Assembly (NCBI GenBank): GCA_038380795.1 | Contig: CM076259.1 | Location: forward strand, 28,254,977 to 28,318,976 | From: Pyrocephalus nanus | Taxonomy: Eukaryota > Chordata > Aves > Passeriformes > Tyrannidae | Length of the DNA: 64,000 nt | Reading direction: 5' to 3' | Shown: positions 25,501-40,500 of the stretch, piece by piece | Layout of the letters: every line of letters starts with the position of its first letter | Position numbering within the stretch: position 1 is the stretch's first letter | Position numbers and translations under genes: made by a program | The notes under the pieces: model-generated | Databases searched by the model: none | The model's input: only the letters and a program-made list of their open reading frames with translations | What the model was told of the DNA's origin: nothing

Positions 25501-28500
25501 TTCAGAAAAGATTTTTACTACACTATGGGCTGGGTAAATTTCCAGTAGGCAACATGCATCTGGAACTAGCAGTTGTTCTGGTACAGTTGCTGCTGACAAG
25601 GATTCATCCAGGACTGAGGGAAAATACTGGTTGCATAGGAGTCAGCTACAAGAGAATCACTGGTGGGTTTCCTCCACTGTGTTCAGATAATGCTTCAGTG
25701 CCAGCAATAACCTTGGAATAAAGAGAGAGCCTATTTATGAACTGTGCCTGAGAATGTTTATCTGAGCCCCAAGCCCTTCCCTGTAAGAGACCGGGGAAGA
25801 ACAAAAGGGTAGTAATTCCTCTGTTAAGATATTTTATGATATGCAGTACTTTTTGGTCAATAGCTTGTTTATAATGGTTTGAAGAGGATTCTGACAGTCC
25901 AGTATTTCTTCTTCCTTAGAAAGATATCTCTCCTTAAATATACAAATAAAGAGGAAGAAAGCTTTTCTCTGTCAGCTTTCTGGAACAATGCTACACCAGT
26001 TTCTACCTCCTTTACTTTGCTTAGATCTACTTTCCTAGGCTGTCTATAACAGACCTTTTACAGTCTTTCAAGCCCTCATTGAATGATCTTAGGAATCCCT
26101 TATTATTTTTTTTCATTAATTGTATTTCAACGTTTAGATTTCTGTGAAAGAAAATCGAGGGGCAAGAGAAAAGCAAAATATTTCTTTAAACAAGAAAAGA
26201 ATGCAAAGGGGCAAGAGAATAAACATTCCTGTTTTGTCTTCCTCTGCTCCCCACAAGTGATGAGCAATAAGAAGTGAAAGTACCTTGTTTTTCTAGTGAC
26301 TTTAGCACCAGGGTTAAAATTAACCCTTTGGAATTTACTGCTTTAAGGTTGCTCTGAAGAAATGGATACTCTTAAGAAAGAGCCAGTCTTTCTTGTGTCT
26401 CCCTTCAGCTATGTCTCTAATGCCTTTTTTTGTTTTGTGTCAGGACTCGTACTGGCACCAAACATGACCTAATCCCCATTTCCTGTCTGAATGAGTTCCC
26501 CAATGCTGTCCAGATGGCAAAGGTGAGATTCATGCTTGCCTGTTTAAGTTATTTTCTTCAAGTTATTTTCACCTCTGTCCTCCCATTTCCCTCTTTTTCC
26601 ACTATTTCCCAGTAGAACTGCCATATAGTTCCCTCCCACCCTTCCATTTAGCTTCTCTTTTTTCTCTTCTAATTTTAGCTCAGATTTTTTGCCTGAAGGG
26701 GCTCCTGTCAAATAATGGTAAACAGTGCCTGCACTCTCATGCCTGTAGCAAGCTAGGGCAAATGATAATCATGCTTCTGTTTCCCTCTCTTTCTCACTCG
26801 ACAGCTACTGTGTGAGGATGTGAATGTTGAACGCTTCTTTCCTGTCCTCTATCCCAAGGTACAGTGTTCTGATATATCTGTACGTCACTTTTCCATCAAG
26901 GTCTGGCTAATGACATCCAGCTGATAATTTCTGTTTTCATTACCTCAGGCTTCGCAGCTTATTGTTGCATTTGATGAACACGTCATAAGCAATAACTTCA
27001 AGTTTGGGGTCATCTACCAGAAACCTGGACAGGTAAGCTCTGTCAGATTCCACTATATGTGAGACAAAATGCAAAGAGTCAGTTCTCTTAGCTTAAATGT
27101 AATAAGAAGGTCTGTGCTGTCCAGAGGCATTGGTGCGGAGGCAGCAGTGTTTGTGCAGTGCCATGGTTCCCTTGGCATGCCTCTTCCACCCCCAGTGTCC
27201 ATGGCAGCTTTGTAGATCTCTGAACCCTAACCCTAACCCTAATGACAGCTTGGGTTTGAAGCAGAAGTCCTCAGCTCCATGGGTGGCCCAGATGAAAGTT
27301 GTGGAGCCAGTGATGTTGTTCTAGTGCTGTGCTTACCTAGTCATGCCTACCCCCATTGTCCCTGGAGCTGTAGGCTTTATGGATCTCTGAACCCTAACCC
27401 TAAAGGCAGCTTAGGGATGAGGCAAAACTCCCCAGCATCCTGAAGTGGCCCAGATGAGAAAGGTGTGGAGGGAGCAATGTTGTTGCAATGCCATGCTTCC
27501 CTTGGCATGCTTCTTCTACTCCCAGTGTCCATGGAGGTGCAGGCTTTGTGGATCTCTGAACCCCAAGTCTAACCATAATGGCAGCTTGGGGCTGAGGCAG
27601 AAATCCCCAGCACCATGGTAGGCCCAGATCAGAAATGTATTTAAGCAGAAATGTTTGTTGGTTGAATTGTGCATAGAAATTACCGCTTGTTCTTTGTGCT
27701 GCTTGCCCTTCTTACAACTTCTGCTTTCCTTTTGTAGACAACTGAAGAAGAAGTCTTCAGTAACACAGTAGAGAGTCAGGGTTTCCTGGAGTTCCTGGAT
27801 TTCCTTGGTGACAAGATTCAGCTACAGGATTTCCGTGGGTGCGTACTCAGTGCAGCTGGAAAGTGAGATTGAGTTAGGGAATACTGTGTGTTCACAGGCT
27901 GCGACTCTGTTAGAGCCTCGCTTTCTGAAAAGTGCTGTGTCCTCTGAATCCCAGTGCAAGTGAAGAAGCCCAGGATGCTTTTGTCGGCCATCATGTCTGG
28001 AAACTAGTTGGAGCTTAGGTCTCTGTTGGTATTTTTCTGGTATCTCAATCTGACCCACACTATCAGCAAAGAATAATTTTATTAAATAAGTGCAAATACA
28101 AGTTTATTTCACAATGGTATGGGACAGTATTGTTTTAGTCTCTTTCTGTGGGGCAGCCCATCCCTTCTGTGGTTCTGAAATATTGAGTGTGTTTCTCAGA
28201 AGAATACCAAAGAAAGTAGCATCTTCGAGGATCCTTAGTTTAGCTTAATAGCTTTTAGCAAGCTGCAATGTTCACCAGCAGAAACATTGTGCAGCTTCAG
28301 TCAGTGCATTGGTTTGGGGAAGATTTGGTGCCTCACTATCACTGATTTCCTAAAAATTACCTTTGATAATACTGATGTACTACTGTTACTGATACTGTTG
28401 TTCTTCTTTCTCCTTTCTCATCTCTGCTGCCTGACCTATGGCATGGTATGGATTTGCTCAGGTTCCGGGGAGGCTTGGATGTTACCAGAGGTCAAACAGG

Positions 28501-31500
28501 CACTGAGTCAGTCTATACAAATTTCCGGGGGAAGGAGATCATGTTTCATGTATCTACAAAGCTGCCCTTCACAGAGGGAGATTCCCAGCAGGTATCAGAA
28601 GGAGGATTCCAACAGTGTGGCTAAGAGAGGAGGGATGTTCAAAGAAGGACTGCATAGAGGGGAGAATGACTGTTCTGTCATGTATAATGTTGGGGATCGT
28701 GGCTGGAGTAATGGTAAAAGTAGTGGTGAGGGGTTTGGTTGAACAGGTGGGTTTGAGATGCTTGGCAAACTGATGTTTGAGGCCCTATTGAACTGTTCTG
28801 CTGTCTTTCACCTGCCTTCTCTCTTTATTATTTTTTCCTCTCCAGCTTCAGCGGAAGCGTCACATTGGGAATGACATTGTAGCCATCATCTTCCAGGATG
28901 AAAGCACACCTTTTGTCCCTGATATGATTGCTTCTAATTTCCTACATGCTTATGTGGTAGTTCAGCTCACTCGTAGCACCACTGGGGACACTCTCTACAA
29001 GGTAACCAGAATCAGTAGATTCACCTCTACTCATTTTGATCCTTGAAGTGGAAACCTGTGTTTGGGCCTCTGGGAGAGGTACAGATTCAGTCAGCTGTCA
29101 TCCTCATTTCTTAAGTATCTGCACATGAAACTAGAGTGTAGTTGTATGTTTTTCAAAGTAGCTGATGAATTTCTGAAGCTTAAAGCTTGGGAATAGAAGC
29201 AGGAAGAATTCAGATAAAAGAATTCTATTTACATCAAGAAACATGAGGCACAATTGATCCCACTTTGGGGGTTGTCTTGCTTACATGATATAAGTCAGGT
29301 AAAATTCATGTTTGCATTTCTTCTGCTGCACCACACAGTACTTAGAGCTTGCACTGCCTGAGACTGCAGGTCAGATACAGCTGGTTGGCCTAATTTATGG
29401 AATCTCAACCAGCTACAGCTGCTTTTGGGGATCCCAGAACTGATGCCCATCTGGTAGGGAACAGCTACCTGTTATGGCTCTCCAGTTGAAAGAAGTCCTG
29501 CTAGAGCTCATGTTCCGTGTCTGCAGCCTTTGGACACAGCTCTTTCTCCCTCTCTGACATGACTCTGTATGTATGTCTATATAGCTTTATGTTCAACTTT
29601 CAGTCATGCTTAAAGAGCAGAAAATATAAAGAAACTTAGATTTGTGATGGATTTTCCATGTGCTATGTATTATGTTGGGATTTTGGTATGGTGATGATCA
29701 GTCCTTATTCCTTGGAGATCTACAGGAACACTGAGAATATCAAAACTGGGACAAGATCTCCATCTGCTCTTCCACCAAGGAGGGTGTTGGTGGTGGAGCA
29801 ACCATCTTCCTTAGTTCTTTATGCTTTGGGCAGCCATTTTGTAGTGAAAAAGGAAAGCCTCGTGCTGATCAGGGGCATGGTATTCCACTTCTCTTGCTCT
29901 CTGTATAGTAGGGTACAAAAGTTCACTGGATTTTTTCATGACAAGAGAAAGAGCTTGGGAAGCTTGCTGTTTGTCTTATCCCTTCCTGCTGTTGTTTTCA
30001 TCTTTGCCTGTCTGCAGTACCATTTTTTTGTTAGTGTAATAGGGCTGCTTCATTTCATGAAGAAGAAGTAGTCCCAGTCAGCACCTTAGAGCCAGTGCAG
30101 AGTTTTCTGTAGAGGCTTTTCCAAAGTGGTTTTAGCTCATGTTGCCTTGAGAGCATTGTAGTACAGAAGGACTGCAGTTTGGAAGATTTTTTTCCTATCC
30201 CTTGTTCCACTTACATAAGCTTTAGTGCCCACTGTTAAATGCCATATTAATGGCATTTATTTCACAGAATCAATTTTTGCAATAGAAAATGAAAAATGCA
30301 GAGTAGGATTTTAAGTGGTAGATATCTATTAGGAGGGAGATGAAGGCTTTGTAATTAGGGGAGCTGCCCTGCAGTGTATGAAATCTGAATTAAATCAAGA
30401 GCTCATTTTCTTCTTCCTTTCAGTAAACTTACACCTCTCATTGGCTCTGTGACATTTATTTGTTGTTATTTTGAGGCAGTTGCAGTTGTTATGACATTGT
30501 TCCCTCTTAAATGAAATAGCAAATAATGGTATTATTCCATCTCAAATATGACAAAAAAAAACCCCTCTGAAATACTGTGAAGTGCTGTATGTATCTGGTA
30601 AGATAGCTGCATGTAATTATAGGTAAGTGCTGTTAGGATACAAGTGACTATGTAAAAGCTGGCCTGCATTACAGTTACTTTTTTTGACATTGGTATGTCA
30701 GGTGGGAGCATGTTAAAAATAAAACAAACAAAATTCATGCATTTCCTTATCTTTTACTGGGAAAATGATTTTGCATGTTTATCCCCTATGACTCAGAGTG
30801 GCAATGGCACTAAATGCTCCCCTCAGTGTGCAGTGTATCTCTACCACAGATAGGTCAGTACAACCACATTGACCAAAGTTCTTCTAGTGAAGGTAAATCT
30901 TGCAGCCTGAACAGAAGCTTTTTTGTTTTTTGTAAATATGCTGGTTATGCTGGTTATTATAAAAATATTTTTTTAAAAAGCAGTCGTTTCAATCTTTTGT
31001 TGCTCTTGCTGTGTGCACATCCAGCTGCATTTCTGGGAGATAAATCAGCACATCCATCCACTGAGTTCAGAAACAGAGGGATGCACAGGCTGCTATATTA
31101 GATCTCTTTTGGGTATGTAAATTATTCAGAAGGGAGCAGGTCTATCATAGTAGTTTGAAAGCTTTGATAGTTTCACTTGTGTTACAATACTTATTTTTTT
31201 CTCCCTTATATTATTTCAGGTTTCAGTCACAGCCCGAGATGATGTCCCCTTCTTTGGACCCCCTCTGCCAAATCCAGCCATATTTAAGAAGGTTTGTTTC
31301 TCTGTTCCAGTGTTAGATGGCAGGAGGATGTGGTACACACTTGTGTTGTGAGTCAGTATTGTCGGTCTGGCTAGATGACTTTGGACGTTCAAAGAGTAAT
31401 AAGCAGAGCTTTTATCATGTGATATTTTTATTACTCTTTTCATCTCCAGTTTAGTCTAGTCTTCATCTTATCTTGTAGAGTGCAGAGTTCCGTGAATTCC

Positions 31501-34500
31501 TTCTGGTCAAGCTCATCAATGCTGAGTACAGCTGCTATCGAGCTGAGAAATTTGCTAAATTAGAGGTGGGTCTATTATCTGGTTGCTTCCATTAAAAATT
31601 ATAATTATATGTAGTTATAAAGACACTATTGTCAGATTAAGAAAATGCATTAAAATTTTTAACTTCCGATTTTGTGTTGCTTAAGAAAGGAAGATGAAAT
31701 GTGATTAATACTCAGCTCTGGGATGCTTCCTTTGTATTTCATAGCAGGAATGCTAGAATATGAACAGGTGCATTCTAATGTAAAGATCTAATCCTCAAGT
31801 AAGAATGGGAATGTGACACATATGTTTGCTGGAGGAAATTCTGTATTAGCTGAAACTCAGTATTATGCTACAGGATGCATACTGATATCACTGATTTTTG
31901 GTTCAAGGTACCAAAATTCTGTTCCAGTCTCTGCTGTTTGCCTGATCTAGAAAAAACATGCCTGTGTTTCATCAGCTGTAAAAAAATTGTCCTTTATGAC
32001 TTGCTTTATAAACCGCTTAAAAGGGCTGGGTCTTACTGCAGTAATAGCTGTGTAGTAAAACTGTAAACTGTAACTATGCAATTAAAACACTTCATACTGT
32101 TTAAAGTAATTTTCGTGGAGTTTTGGTGTTCTCGTTGTTGCTGTTTTGGGGATTTTTTGTTTGTTTGTTTGTTTGTTGTTTTTTTTTTTAAGAAGGATGT
32201 GAGACACTGAGAAAACAGGAAAAAAATCCTCCACTCCCATTAAAAGATGTTGTCACTCTTAATGTTGATGCAGGAAAGAACACGGAGTGCCCTCTTGGAG
32301 AGCCTTTTTGAGGAGCTGCAGCTTCGCAGCCGCAGCATGATGGGATTACCCACAGGGGAGGATGACAAGATGGAGAACGGCAGTGGAGGCTTCCTGGAAA
32401 ATTTCAAGGTGAGCCTTCCTACAGAGCTATAGTGTGGTGCAGAATTCCATACTGGCCCGTAGAAGTCAAACTCTTTATGCTTCGTGCTGGTGTCTAGTGT
32501 CAGATGGGGTTTTATTCTGTGACTTGCCGAAAAAGGAATCAGTGTTTGCAAGTGGAATTGTAATAACTAGTAGCAAGGGGCTTTTGGTTCGTACAGCAGA
32601 TCTCCTCCAATTAATTTTCATTATAATTGGAAGAATTGCAAGAGCCACTGCAAGAGAGTTTCTAGCCTGTTTTTGAGTGTACTGTCTAGAAAAACTGTGA
32701 TGCTTTAATTAATCTCTAAAAGCCAGAGTTATTTTACCTTTGTTCAGTGTAAATAGCATGGTTTTGGTTTGGTTTGGTTTTTTAATAAGTCAGCATCAGG
32801 TGACAGTTGGAGTATGAATGGGCAAACTGAGTTTTGAACTGGTTATATAGAGAGAATCTGATATAATTTTTGTCTGGAAAGAAGTGTTAGGAATACCATT
32901 TCTTCAGATGACCTCCACCTGCTTTGTGTGGTTAGGCTGGTTAGAATTACTAAGGGCTTTGAAATGAATCTGTTCATGTACAGGTTCTTTAGCTATGTGC
33001 ATATCTTTGGTCAGATCTGGAATGTTTTGGTGAGGTGCATTTTTACATACAATCAGTCTACCCTGCCTTTGCCACTAACCATGAATTTCATACCCATCCA
33101 TGTCTTACTCTAGTTATCCTAAAATGTCCTTTTTCTGACTTCTAGCAGATATTATGGTTTGCATGTCATGTATACAGGTGACCTTTGCAGAAGTCTGGGA
33201 AAGGCTGAGTAAACTCAGAAAATGGCTTTTTCAAATGCTGCAGATTTTGGTATGTCTGCTTTCCCCTTGAAACCAGCACTCAAGTTTGTACAAGACTGAA
33301 CCTTACAGTCTTGAACAGGAGTTGGATTTTGTGTTTTTTTAGCCTGTACTGGATAGGACTGCTCCAGTTGATGCTGTCTTAACCAGTATGCTGGGATACT
33401 GGTAGGGAATCTCAAATTTCTGCAATAGGACAAGGAATGAAAGTAGAGAATATACTTGAGGAAGAGTTCTTCCCTGGCTCTTCTCAGAACTCCATGCGTC
33501 ATCTAGGACTAAAAATGGGCAGTATCTAAGATGCTGCCTTCTAGGAATTAGGGTATGTGTGGTTCTGGTGTTGGTCTGTCACAACTTTCCACTCAATCTG
33601 TGATGCTTCTCATACTACCCTACCGTGTGCATGTCTATATGTGTATATCTGTGTTTGTCTGTTTCCCTGCCTCCCTCCTGTTCAGCGGGTGATCAGAGGC
33701 CGCAGCCAGAGCCTGGATACCATGGGGATATCCATGAGAAAGCAGCAGCCAGCCACCCTGCCCAGCCGCCCAGCTACAGCTGGCCTTGCCCTCAGCCAGA
33801 GTGTCGCCGAGGGCCCTAAGGCCATTGCTGCGGTAAGGTATTCGGGTGGGCTGTAAGAAGGAAACCCGGCATACCTTTGTAACCACCCATACATTTTATT
33901 TCTCTTTCCCCGTTAGTTTGTCTTCTTGTCTCACTGTGAATCTTTTTGTTGTATCATCCCATTTCACAAGTGATGAAAGCATGTGTTGCAGTCTGTTTTG
34001 TCTGTGCCTGTCCTTTAGCCTCAGTTCATGTGTAAACTAGAGCTGAGATTGATGCAGACTGGGAGGAGAAAGTCGAACGTGGTTCTACTTTTGACACCTA
34101 TCTCTGCCGTCCTGGATTAGCTTTACATTGCCATATGTTAAAAAATGCACTGTGGTTTGACCAGAATGGTTCTGTATTGTCATATGGCAAGAGCTGAGAA
34201 CATAAGGACACTAGAACTGTTTCACTTTTTTCAATTTAACCAGTCAGATTATTTTCTGTAATATAAACAGGTGCACAATATATATTCAAGGTGCTGTTTT
34301 GCTGTAAGTAGAATTTGCATGTTGGGAAGAAACAGCAGAATTAATAAAGTTTGGGGTGAGAAAAAGAATGAATATTTCTAGTTACTGTCAAAGCCTTTCT
34401 TGTTTGATAGGGATACTAAACATACATGATCAATGTGAGTATAATAAATCTATAGCAAACCTTTCCGGAAAAGGATCCATGTTTCCGATATTGAAAATAT

Positions 34501-37500
34501 GGTTACCTTGACCAAAGTGCATCTGGCCAGTTGTGGTCTCTGCACTAGTGGTGTCAATACAGGCAAACTACAGCAAAGGCATCTCCGAGTAAGCCAAGAA
34601 GGTGCCCTGAAGTGGGAAGAATTCTTCATGATAGTTTACTCAGTTTTTTGCATTCTCTGTGGCAACACAATGAAGTCACAGCTACTAATGACTCGGGTTT
34701 GCTGCCTCCTCCACATCTTTAACTTCTTGATTTCTTGACCTTTCTGATTCTGCCTCTCCTCTAATCATAAGGGGTACCTCCCTTCCAGAGCTCCTATGTC
34801 TGTGTACTGGCTGTGTTCTGCCTCTGTTTCTGTATCTCTCTGTCCCTTTCTCACACCACCTTTGTAAGCCCTGGCTGCTCTTTCTGACAGAAAGTACTAC
34901 TTCTTGCAGAAGTGGAGCTGGGCCATGCTATTATATTGCGGAGTAAAGGAGAGGATCTGGATCCATGTCGCAAACTCTTCTCCTGTGCTTCCAATTCTTC
35001 ACAGTTTTTCCTGTCTTGTTCTCCTCCTTCCATTCTGTCACGCTTTCCTTTTTTCTAGTCTTTTGCCTTGCCTGGTAGGAGCCCATCACGCACTCGAGCC
35101 AGCCGCTTCCATGGGCGACGGAGTAGTGCCATTGGCATTGAGAACATACAGGAGGAAAAGAGGTATGAGCTGTGGGAAGACAAGACAAAGAGGGTACGAA
35201 AACAGAAGGAGATAAGAAAAGGAACGTGAAAAGGCACATAATAAAGACAGAAGGGAAATTGACAGGAATGAGAACTGAAATGGAAATGGTTGGAAGAAAA
35301 ACCTTATTGTCAGCTAATGGAGAAATGAACAAATGACAGAAACAGACAAAATTAAAAAAGGACATTTGAAAATGAGAAGAATCAACATTTGAGGAGGAAT
35401 GGAGGAAATGGGTGGAGGAATATTGAAAGATCACTCCTAAATATTGTACAGTATTATCCAGGACTCTTGAGTCTCCTCTATTCACCACTTTTAGATAAGA
35501 GTCAGATGACAGGCTAGTACTTGGGAGAGGAATGCTTCATTGTTTCCTTCCATGTTAAAATGTTCAAATAGGCAAAACTTCTTGTATCTTAAAGGATTTT
35601 TTTTAAAGCCTTAAGTCAAAAAGACTAGTGTTTAAGTTAGATCATCTGAGAAATAATTATAACTAATGGATTAAATACAGGTTCAAGGAGTGATTTAGCA
35701 TATTTGACAGAATTATAACCATTCAAAAGTTATCTACTGGTCACTAGAGATTATTTAGATAAATTGTAGATTTCTCTCAGCTCTTGCTGAGACACCTTTT
35801 TAAGATTATACAGTCTCAAAAGTCACATGAGTGCTCTGCATGTAATATGCAATTTTCCCAGTTGCAGGAATTCCAGGAAGCAGGTTAAAGACTCGGTGTA
35901 GAAGGGAAAAAGTCATCTTTAATGTGGAAACCAGTGATTTTAGGACAGGAGGAAATCACTACATTTTCCCTTCTTTCTTAATGAAGTACATATGACCTAA
36001 TCTGAATAAAAATAATATAGAACCTACTTGGAGAAAAATTAAATCTTCTGAGACAACTGCCCTGTTGCCCAGTCTAAGCTAACAGAGTTAGCCACAGCTT
36101 CTCACTATTTTAATTACTTTTGTACCTTAGGCAGCCATATCCCTCAATCCATTACTTTGTGTACAACAAGGTTTTCTATGCCCTTGAAGAATCTGTAAAA
36201 CTTTTCTATCATAAAGAAAAATGCCTGGATTTATTTTCTTCATTATTTTCCCCCTGCTCTTTGCTAGGAGGAATTGGTAAGCTGTTTGGCTTATTTAGCT
36301 TTCTTTTTGCAAACTTATTAGTAAACTTAGATATGAGGAATAGGAAGCCTTAGCTTGCATTTTGTGAAAGACCTTTTGAACCATTCTTGAAGGTGCAGTT
36401 TCACTAGCAACTGTTCCGTTGTAACTGTTCATTGTTATTGAAAAGCAGAAGTGATACCTCCCCTCTCCCAGTGTCTCTTTGAACTACCCAATTCTGACTG
36501 TTCCTTGTGATGGTTCAGATGCTCAGTGAATCTTTCATGGAACTGATTCAGGCCACTAATCTAAGAGAAAAAGTGTCACTTGCTTTCCTTGGTGATTGTC
36601 TGCCAGGTTCTGCCATGAAGTGGCTGGTGGAGAAGTTTGATGGGTACCAGGACTGATGGGAAGTGCACTCAGCAAGGGTGAAGGAGGGCAGAGCATGCTC
36701 GCTCTCTGGCAACAGTGAGCTCAATGTGTAACTTCACCTGAAGCTGTAATTTAATGATATGCAGACTTTGATGACAGAGCTGACCCAGTCCATCCCACTT
36801 GTTGATGTGTCACAGAAATTTCAGGGTTGTTTTAATTTTAGACTTTTTGTCAGGGTAATGTCCAGTCTCACAAACAATTGTATTAGCACAAGTGAGGGCA
36901 TGAGCAGCTGTGATTTGAAGGATATGGGTAGGATCAACTAACCAGGAGAGCAAGGGAAGAGCTCTGTGAACTCCCATCACTGAAGCCCCCCAGCTCCACC
37001 CCCCTTCCCAAAAAAACACTCTTAGTTTTCCTTTACTTAATTAAACATACCTCTCAGTTACTCACACAGCTTTCTTCAGAAGGATCTTGACAAGTACTAG
37101 CTAGTAGAAGTAATACTATAGCAACCATCATATTTACGCTATTAAATCCTAAGGAAAGGGGGAGGATAGAAGAAGTTAAAGAATTTAAGGTGAATACTGA
37201 AATTAATGTAAGCTTTTAAATCAATTCAAAAAGAGCTTAAAGTTGGCCATTTCAAATATGTCAGATGTGACATCTAAGGAATTTGCCCTTTTCGATATAA
37301 CTGTGCTTCCATTTTGCATGTATATGAGAGATCTATCTTTGTATTGTGGCTTATAAAGGACTGTTAGAATAGATAGCAATTAACTCTGGCTCTGGGTATA
37401 GCTTGTTTCTCTTTTCTCCAAGCAGAGACACTGCAGAGAGGATACAGAGGGTGTTGGACAGTCCAGGAACTTTCTTTGACCTGAAGTCTGATGGATCATC

Positions 37501-40500
37501 CAGTCCCAGCTCCCCAGAGTTCCCCAGCAGGAAGAGCAAGTGAGTTGAAAATCATTTCGGTATTTGAAAGATGCTCACTGTCTCTGCTATTGGCTTAAGT
37601 GTGTTGCATGTCTTGTTCTGTTGGAGGCTTTGCTGAGATTGTCCACATCAGGCATTGTAGCATATTAAAAGTTAGATGTCTGGCTGTGGTACAGTATCTC
37701 AGAGCCTGTCATGGATTCAGCTTTCTGAAGCAGCCAGTGAAGAAAGATTGGACTACTTAAAGGTGATTTTTGCTCTACCTTTACTAATGTTAGCTTGCAT
37801 CCAACAGGATACACAGTCTTAGCTGTCCAGTTATTCATGTTTACTCATGTATATGTTTCTTCTATAGTTTGCTCTGGAGTGATTTTGGAGCTTCATGGAG
37901 AAGCTTGGACAAGGGTATGTTGGGTTGTCCTCAAGTTCTGCCCCTTTAAGCAGGATCCATGCCGCTGCTCCCAACCAGCGTGAACTAACCTGTCTTCAGG
38001 CCTCCCAAAGTGTTACAGTGGGTTTTACAGCAGGGTCCCATGTGTTGCACCTATGTTTCATTGCTAAAGCACGCCATACCACACCCAGAGTTCTCCTGCA
38101 AAACACTTCATGCCGTAGTCTGCAAAATAGTTTTCCAGTTTCTGGCTGCCAAAAACTGGAAAAATGCGATTTCCTTGCAGTGGAGCTTTGCTGCTGCTAA
38201 GCTATTTTATATTGGTGTGTGATCCTATCTAGAATACGTCAGGCAAAGCACCCATTTACATTTCCAAGACTCCAGAGCAGCCTGTCTCTAAATCCAAGGC
38301 TGCAGCTGACTTTCTGGAACACACTTTCTTGCCACACCTAATTTTTTTCATGAGAACTTGGATGAGACCTGTGGCAAAAAAGGGACAGCGTGTTTTGTGT
38401 TAGGGCATGTCACTTTCTCAGGACTGTGTCTACTCTAAGAAAATTTCAGGAGGTGCCCTAGAACCAGGGCTCTGAAGTTGTAGTTGCTCCAGGTGCCAGA
38501 TTTGACAAGGAAGAATCTTCCTTCCAACTAGACCCAATGCTCTTTTAAGAATTACAGGCTCTGACTATCTGCAGTAGTTCAGCTACCCAATTGTATGCTG
38601 TAGTACTGCCCAGAATTTTGTCACAGCCAAGGTGCAGAGTTATGGTAAGTATGTTTTTGTGTATGTGCTAGTTTTGGTTTTGGGTTGGATGAATGTCCAG
38701 AATTTTGATGTGGAGGAGGATGTGAGCACATCTAGGAGATACAGACCATTTAAGATGCTGGCTCTGGCAGCCAAAGACAAGAGAGAACGCAGGACATGGA
38801 ACTGCTGATTGGTCAGCAACTACCATCTTCCAGCATTACCACATCATTCCTCCTCCCCTTCCTGATCCTGCCTGGGACCTTGTTAGTGAACTAGAAGTTC
38901 CTGACTAGGCATATGAGAGGGAGTCTTGCTTTGATTAGATAGCTGATTACAGTGCATAATAAGCAAGACTTCTATTTAGAAAAGATCTCATAGCTTGGCT
39001 AGTCCTGGTTACCTGACTGTAGAATGTGTGCATGTCCCGGAAAAAAAAGTATGAAGCTTTCTTTCCTGACTTCTGCATATGACTGTGGGCTTCCCCCACT
39101 TCCCAATTCCCATTCTCCATCAGCTAAGGAGGTGAGCCAGCTGCAGTGGCTGTTTCAAGTTGGTATCCACATGCTTTTGGAGAGCAAACATAGCATGGAA
39201 TTTCACTAAAAGTACTTGCATGATTATTGTTTATGCATATGAGGCATGACATGTATGATTTGGCAGTCTGTCTAGTTCTGTCCCCAGGATTCTCTCTATG
39301 CATTTTTTTCCAGTCATGGACTCAAAACCACTTACAATCATAATTGTGGTGGTTTAGCCCATTCCTGGAGAGTTTGTTTATGAGGTGGGATGTAGCATGG
39401 AGTTTTGCACAATTAGTGATTAGCCAGAGTTAGAGCTGTGATCTCAGAGTTATGGACTAGTCTGTGTACAGTGATACTTTCTGCATCTGGGACAGGGGAT
39501 TAAGAACATGTTATTCCACCATGTAAAGCACACCATTTTCAGCAAGACAGTATTAGCACAGTATTGCAGGAAAAGGCTGGGAGTGTAAATTCTAACAGTC
39601 TGTCTTAGAGGCCATTTACTGATGTTCTGTGGAAATAGCCTATCTGTTTTTCATTAATTGTGGAACCACAAATCAGGATTCACGATACAGGCATGCCTCT
39701 AATGCAAAAAGAGTTCTGAATGGTTCCAGAATAATTTATGTAGTCCCTATTAGATAACATAGCATAAATGGGTTATCCCTGGTAGTATGTTGTCAGTCCT
39801 CTCCAGGTTCTCTCCACAGAGTCACAGGGAATTTCTCTTATTGCAGAAATGTCCGGCATGTTGCTGCTGGTCTTAAGTAATCATTTCAGATTCAAGACTT
39901 GAATGATCAACCTCTTTATCTGTGTTCTACTAAAAGCAGCCTGGAAATAAATCTCAATGGAACGCATAAATTATAGATTAATTAATTTACAGTAGAGAGA
40001 AAGCGGCACTTACTTTCTGTCCTTGCATGTTGTTTTCAACACATCCTTCTGCAGTGATCAGCCTGCAATCCATGAAACTGCATTTTTCACTTGAGCTAAT
40101 GGTGTCTTCTCTCTCACATGCAGGGACAAGTGTCCTTAGTTTTTCTGCTCTTCTGTCCAGGTAGCCTTCCAAATAATCCTTCTTCCCAAGGGACAGACTC
40201 AAAAGAATTAACCCAGCCTGTGTAACCCAGTAGCAGAACTCCTCAGGAACAGATAACTCTCTGGGTTGCATCTGAAAAATCAAGCACTGTACTGTATATG
40301 TCCATATCCTAGGAAAAGTACATGGGTTTTTTGTATGTGTGTTTTCCCTCCTCAGACACATCTGAGTGGGGACATCAAGCCAATCAGGAGTGGATCGGAT
40401 GCTACTCAGTCATTGGTTACCTCACTGAAGATACTGGCAAGACTTTTGGGGTGAAATGAGAGTCCTGGCTAAGAGGAGCATGAACGTACTTAGAGGACCT

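Noticed and set aside
27220..27245. CCCTAA repeats as a true telomere or chromosome end
   Set aside because: Only three units, embedded in a tandem repeat inside an intron of a gene that continues on both sides.
29658..30071. 137-codon frame in intron 13
   Set aside because: Lies in an intron between two well-supported exons, with no domain and no splice support.
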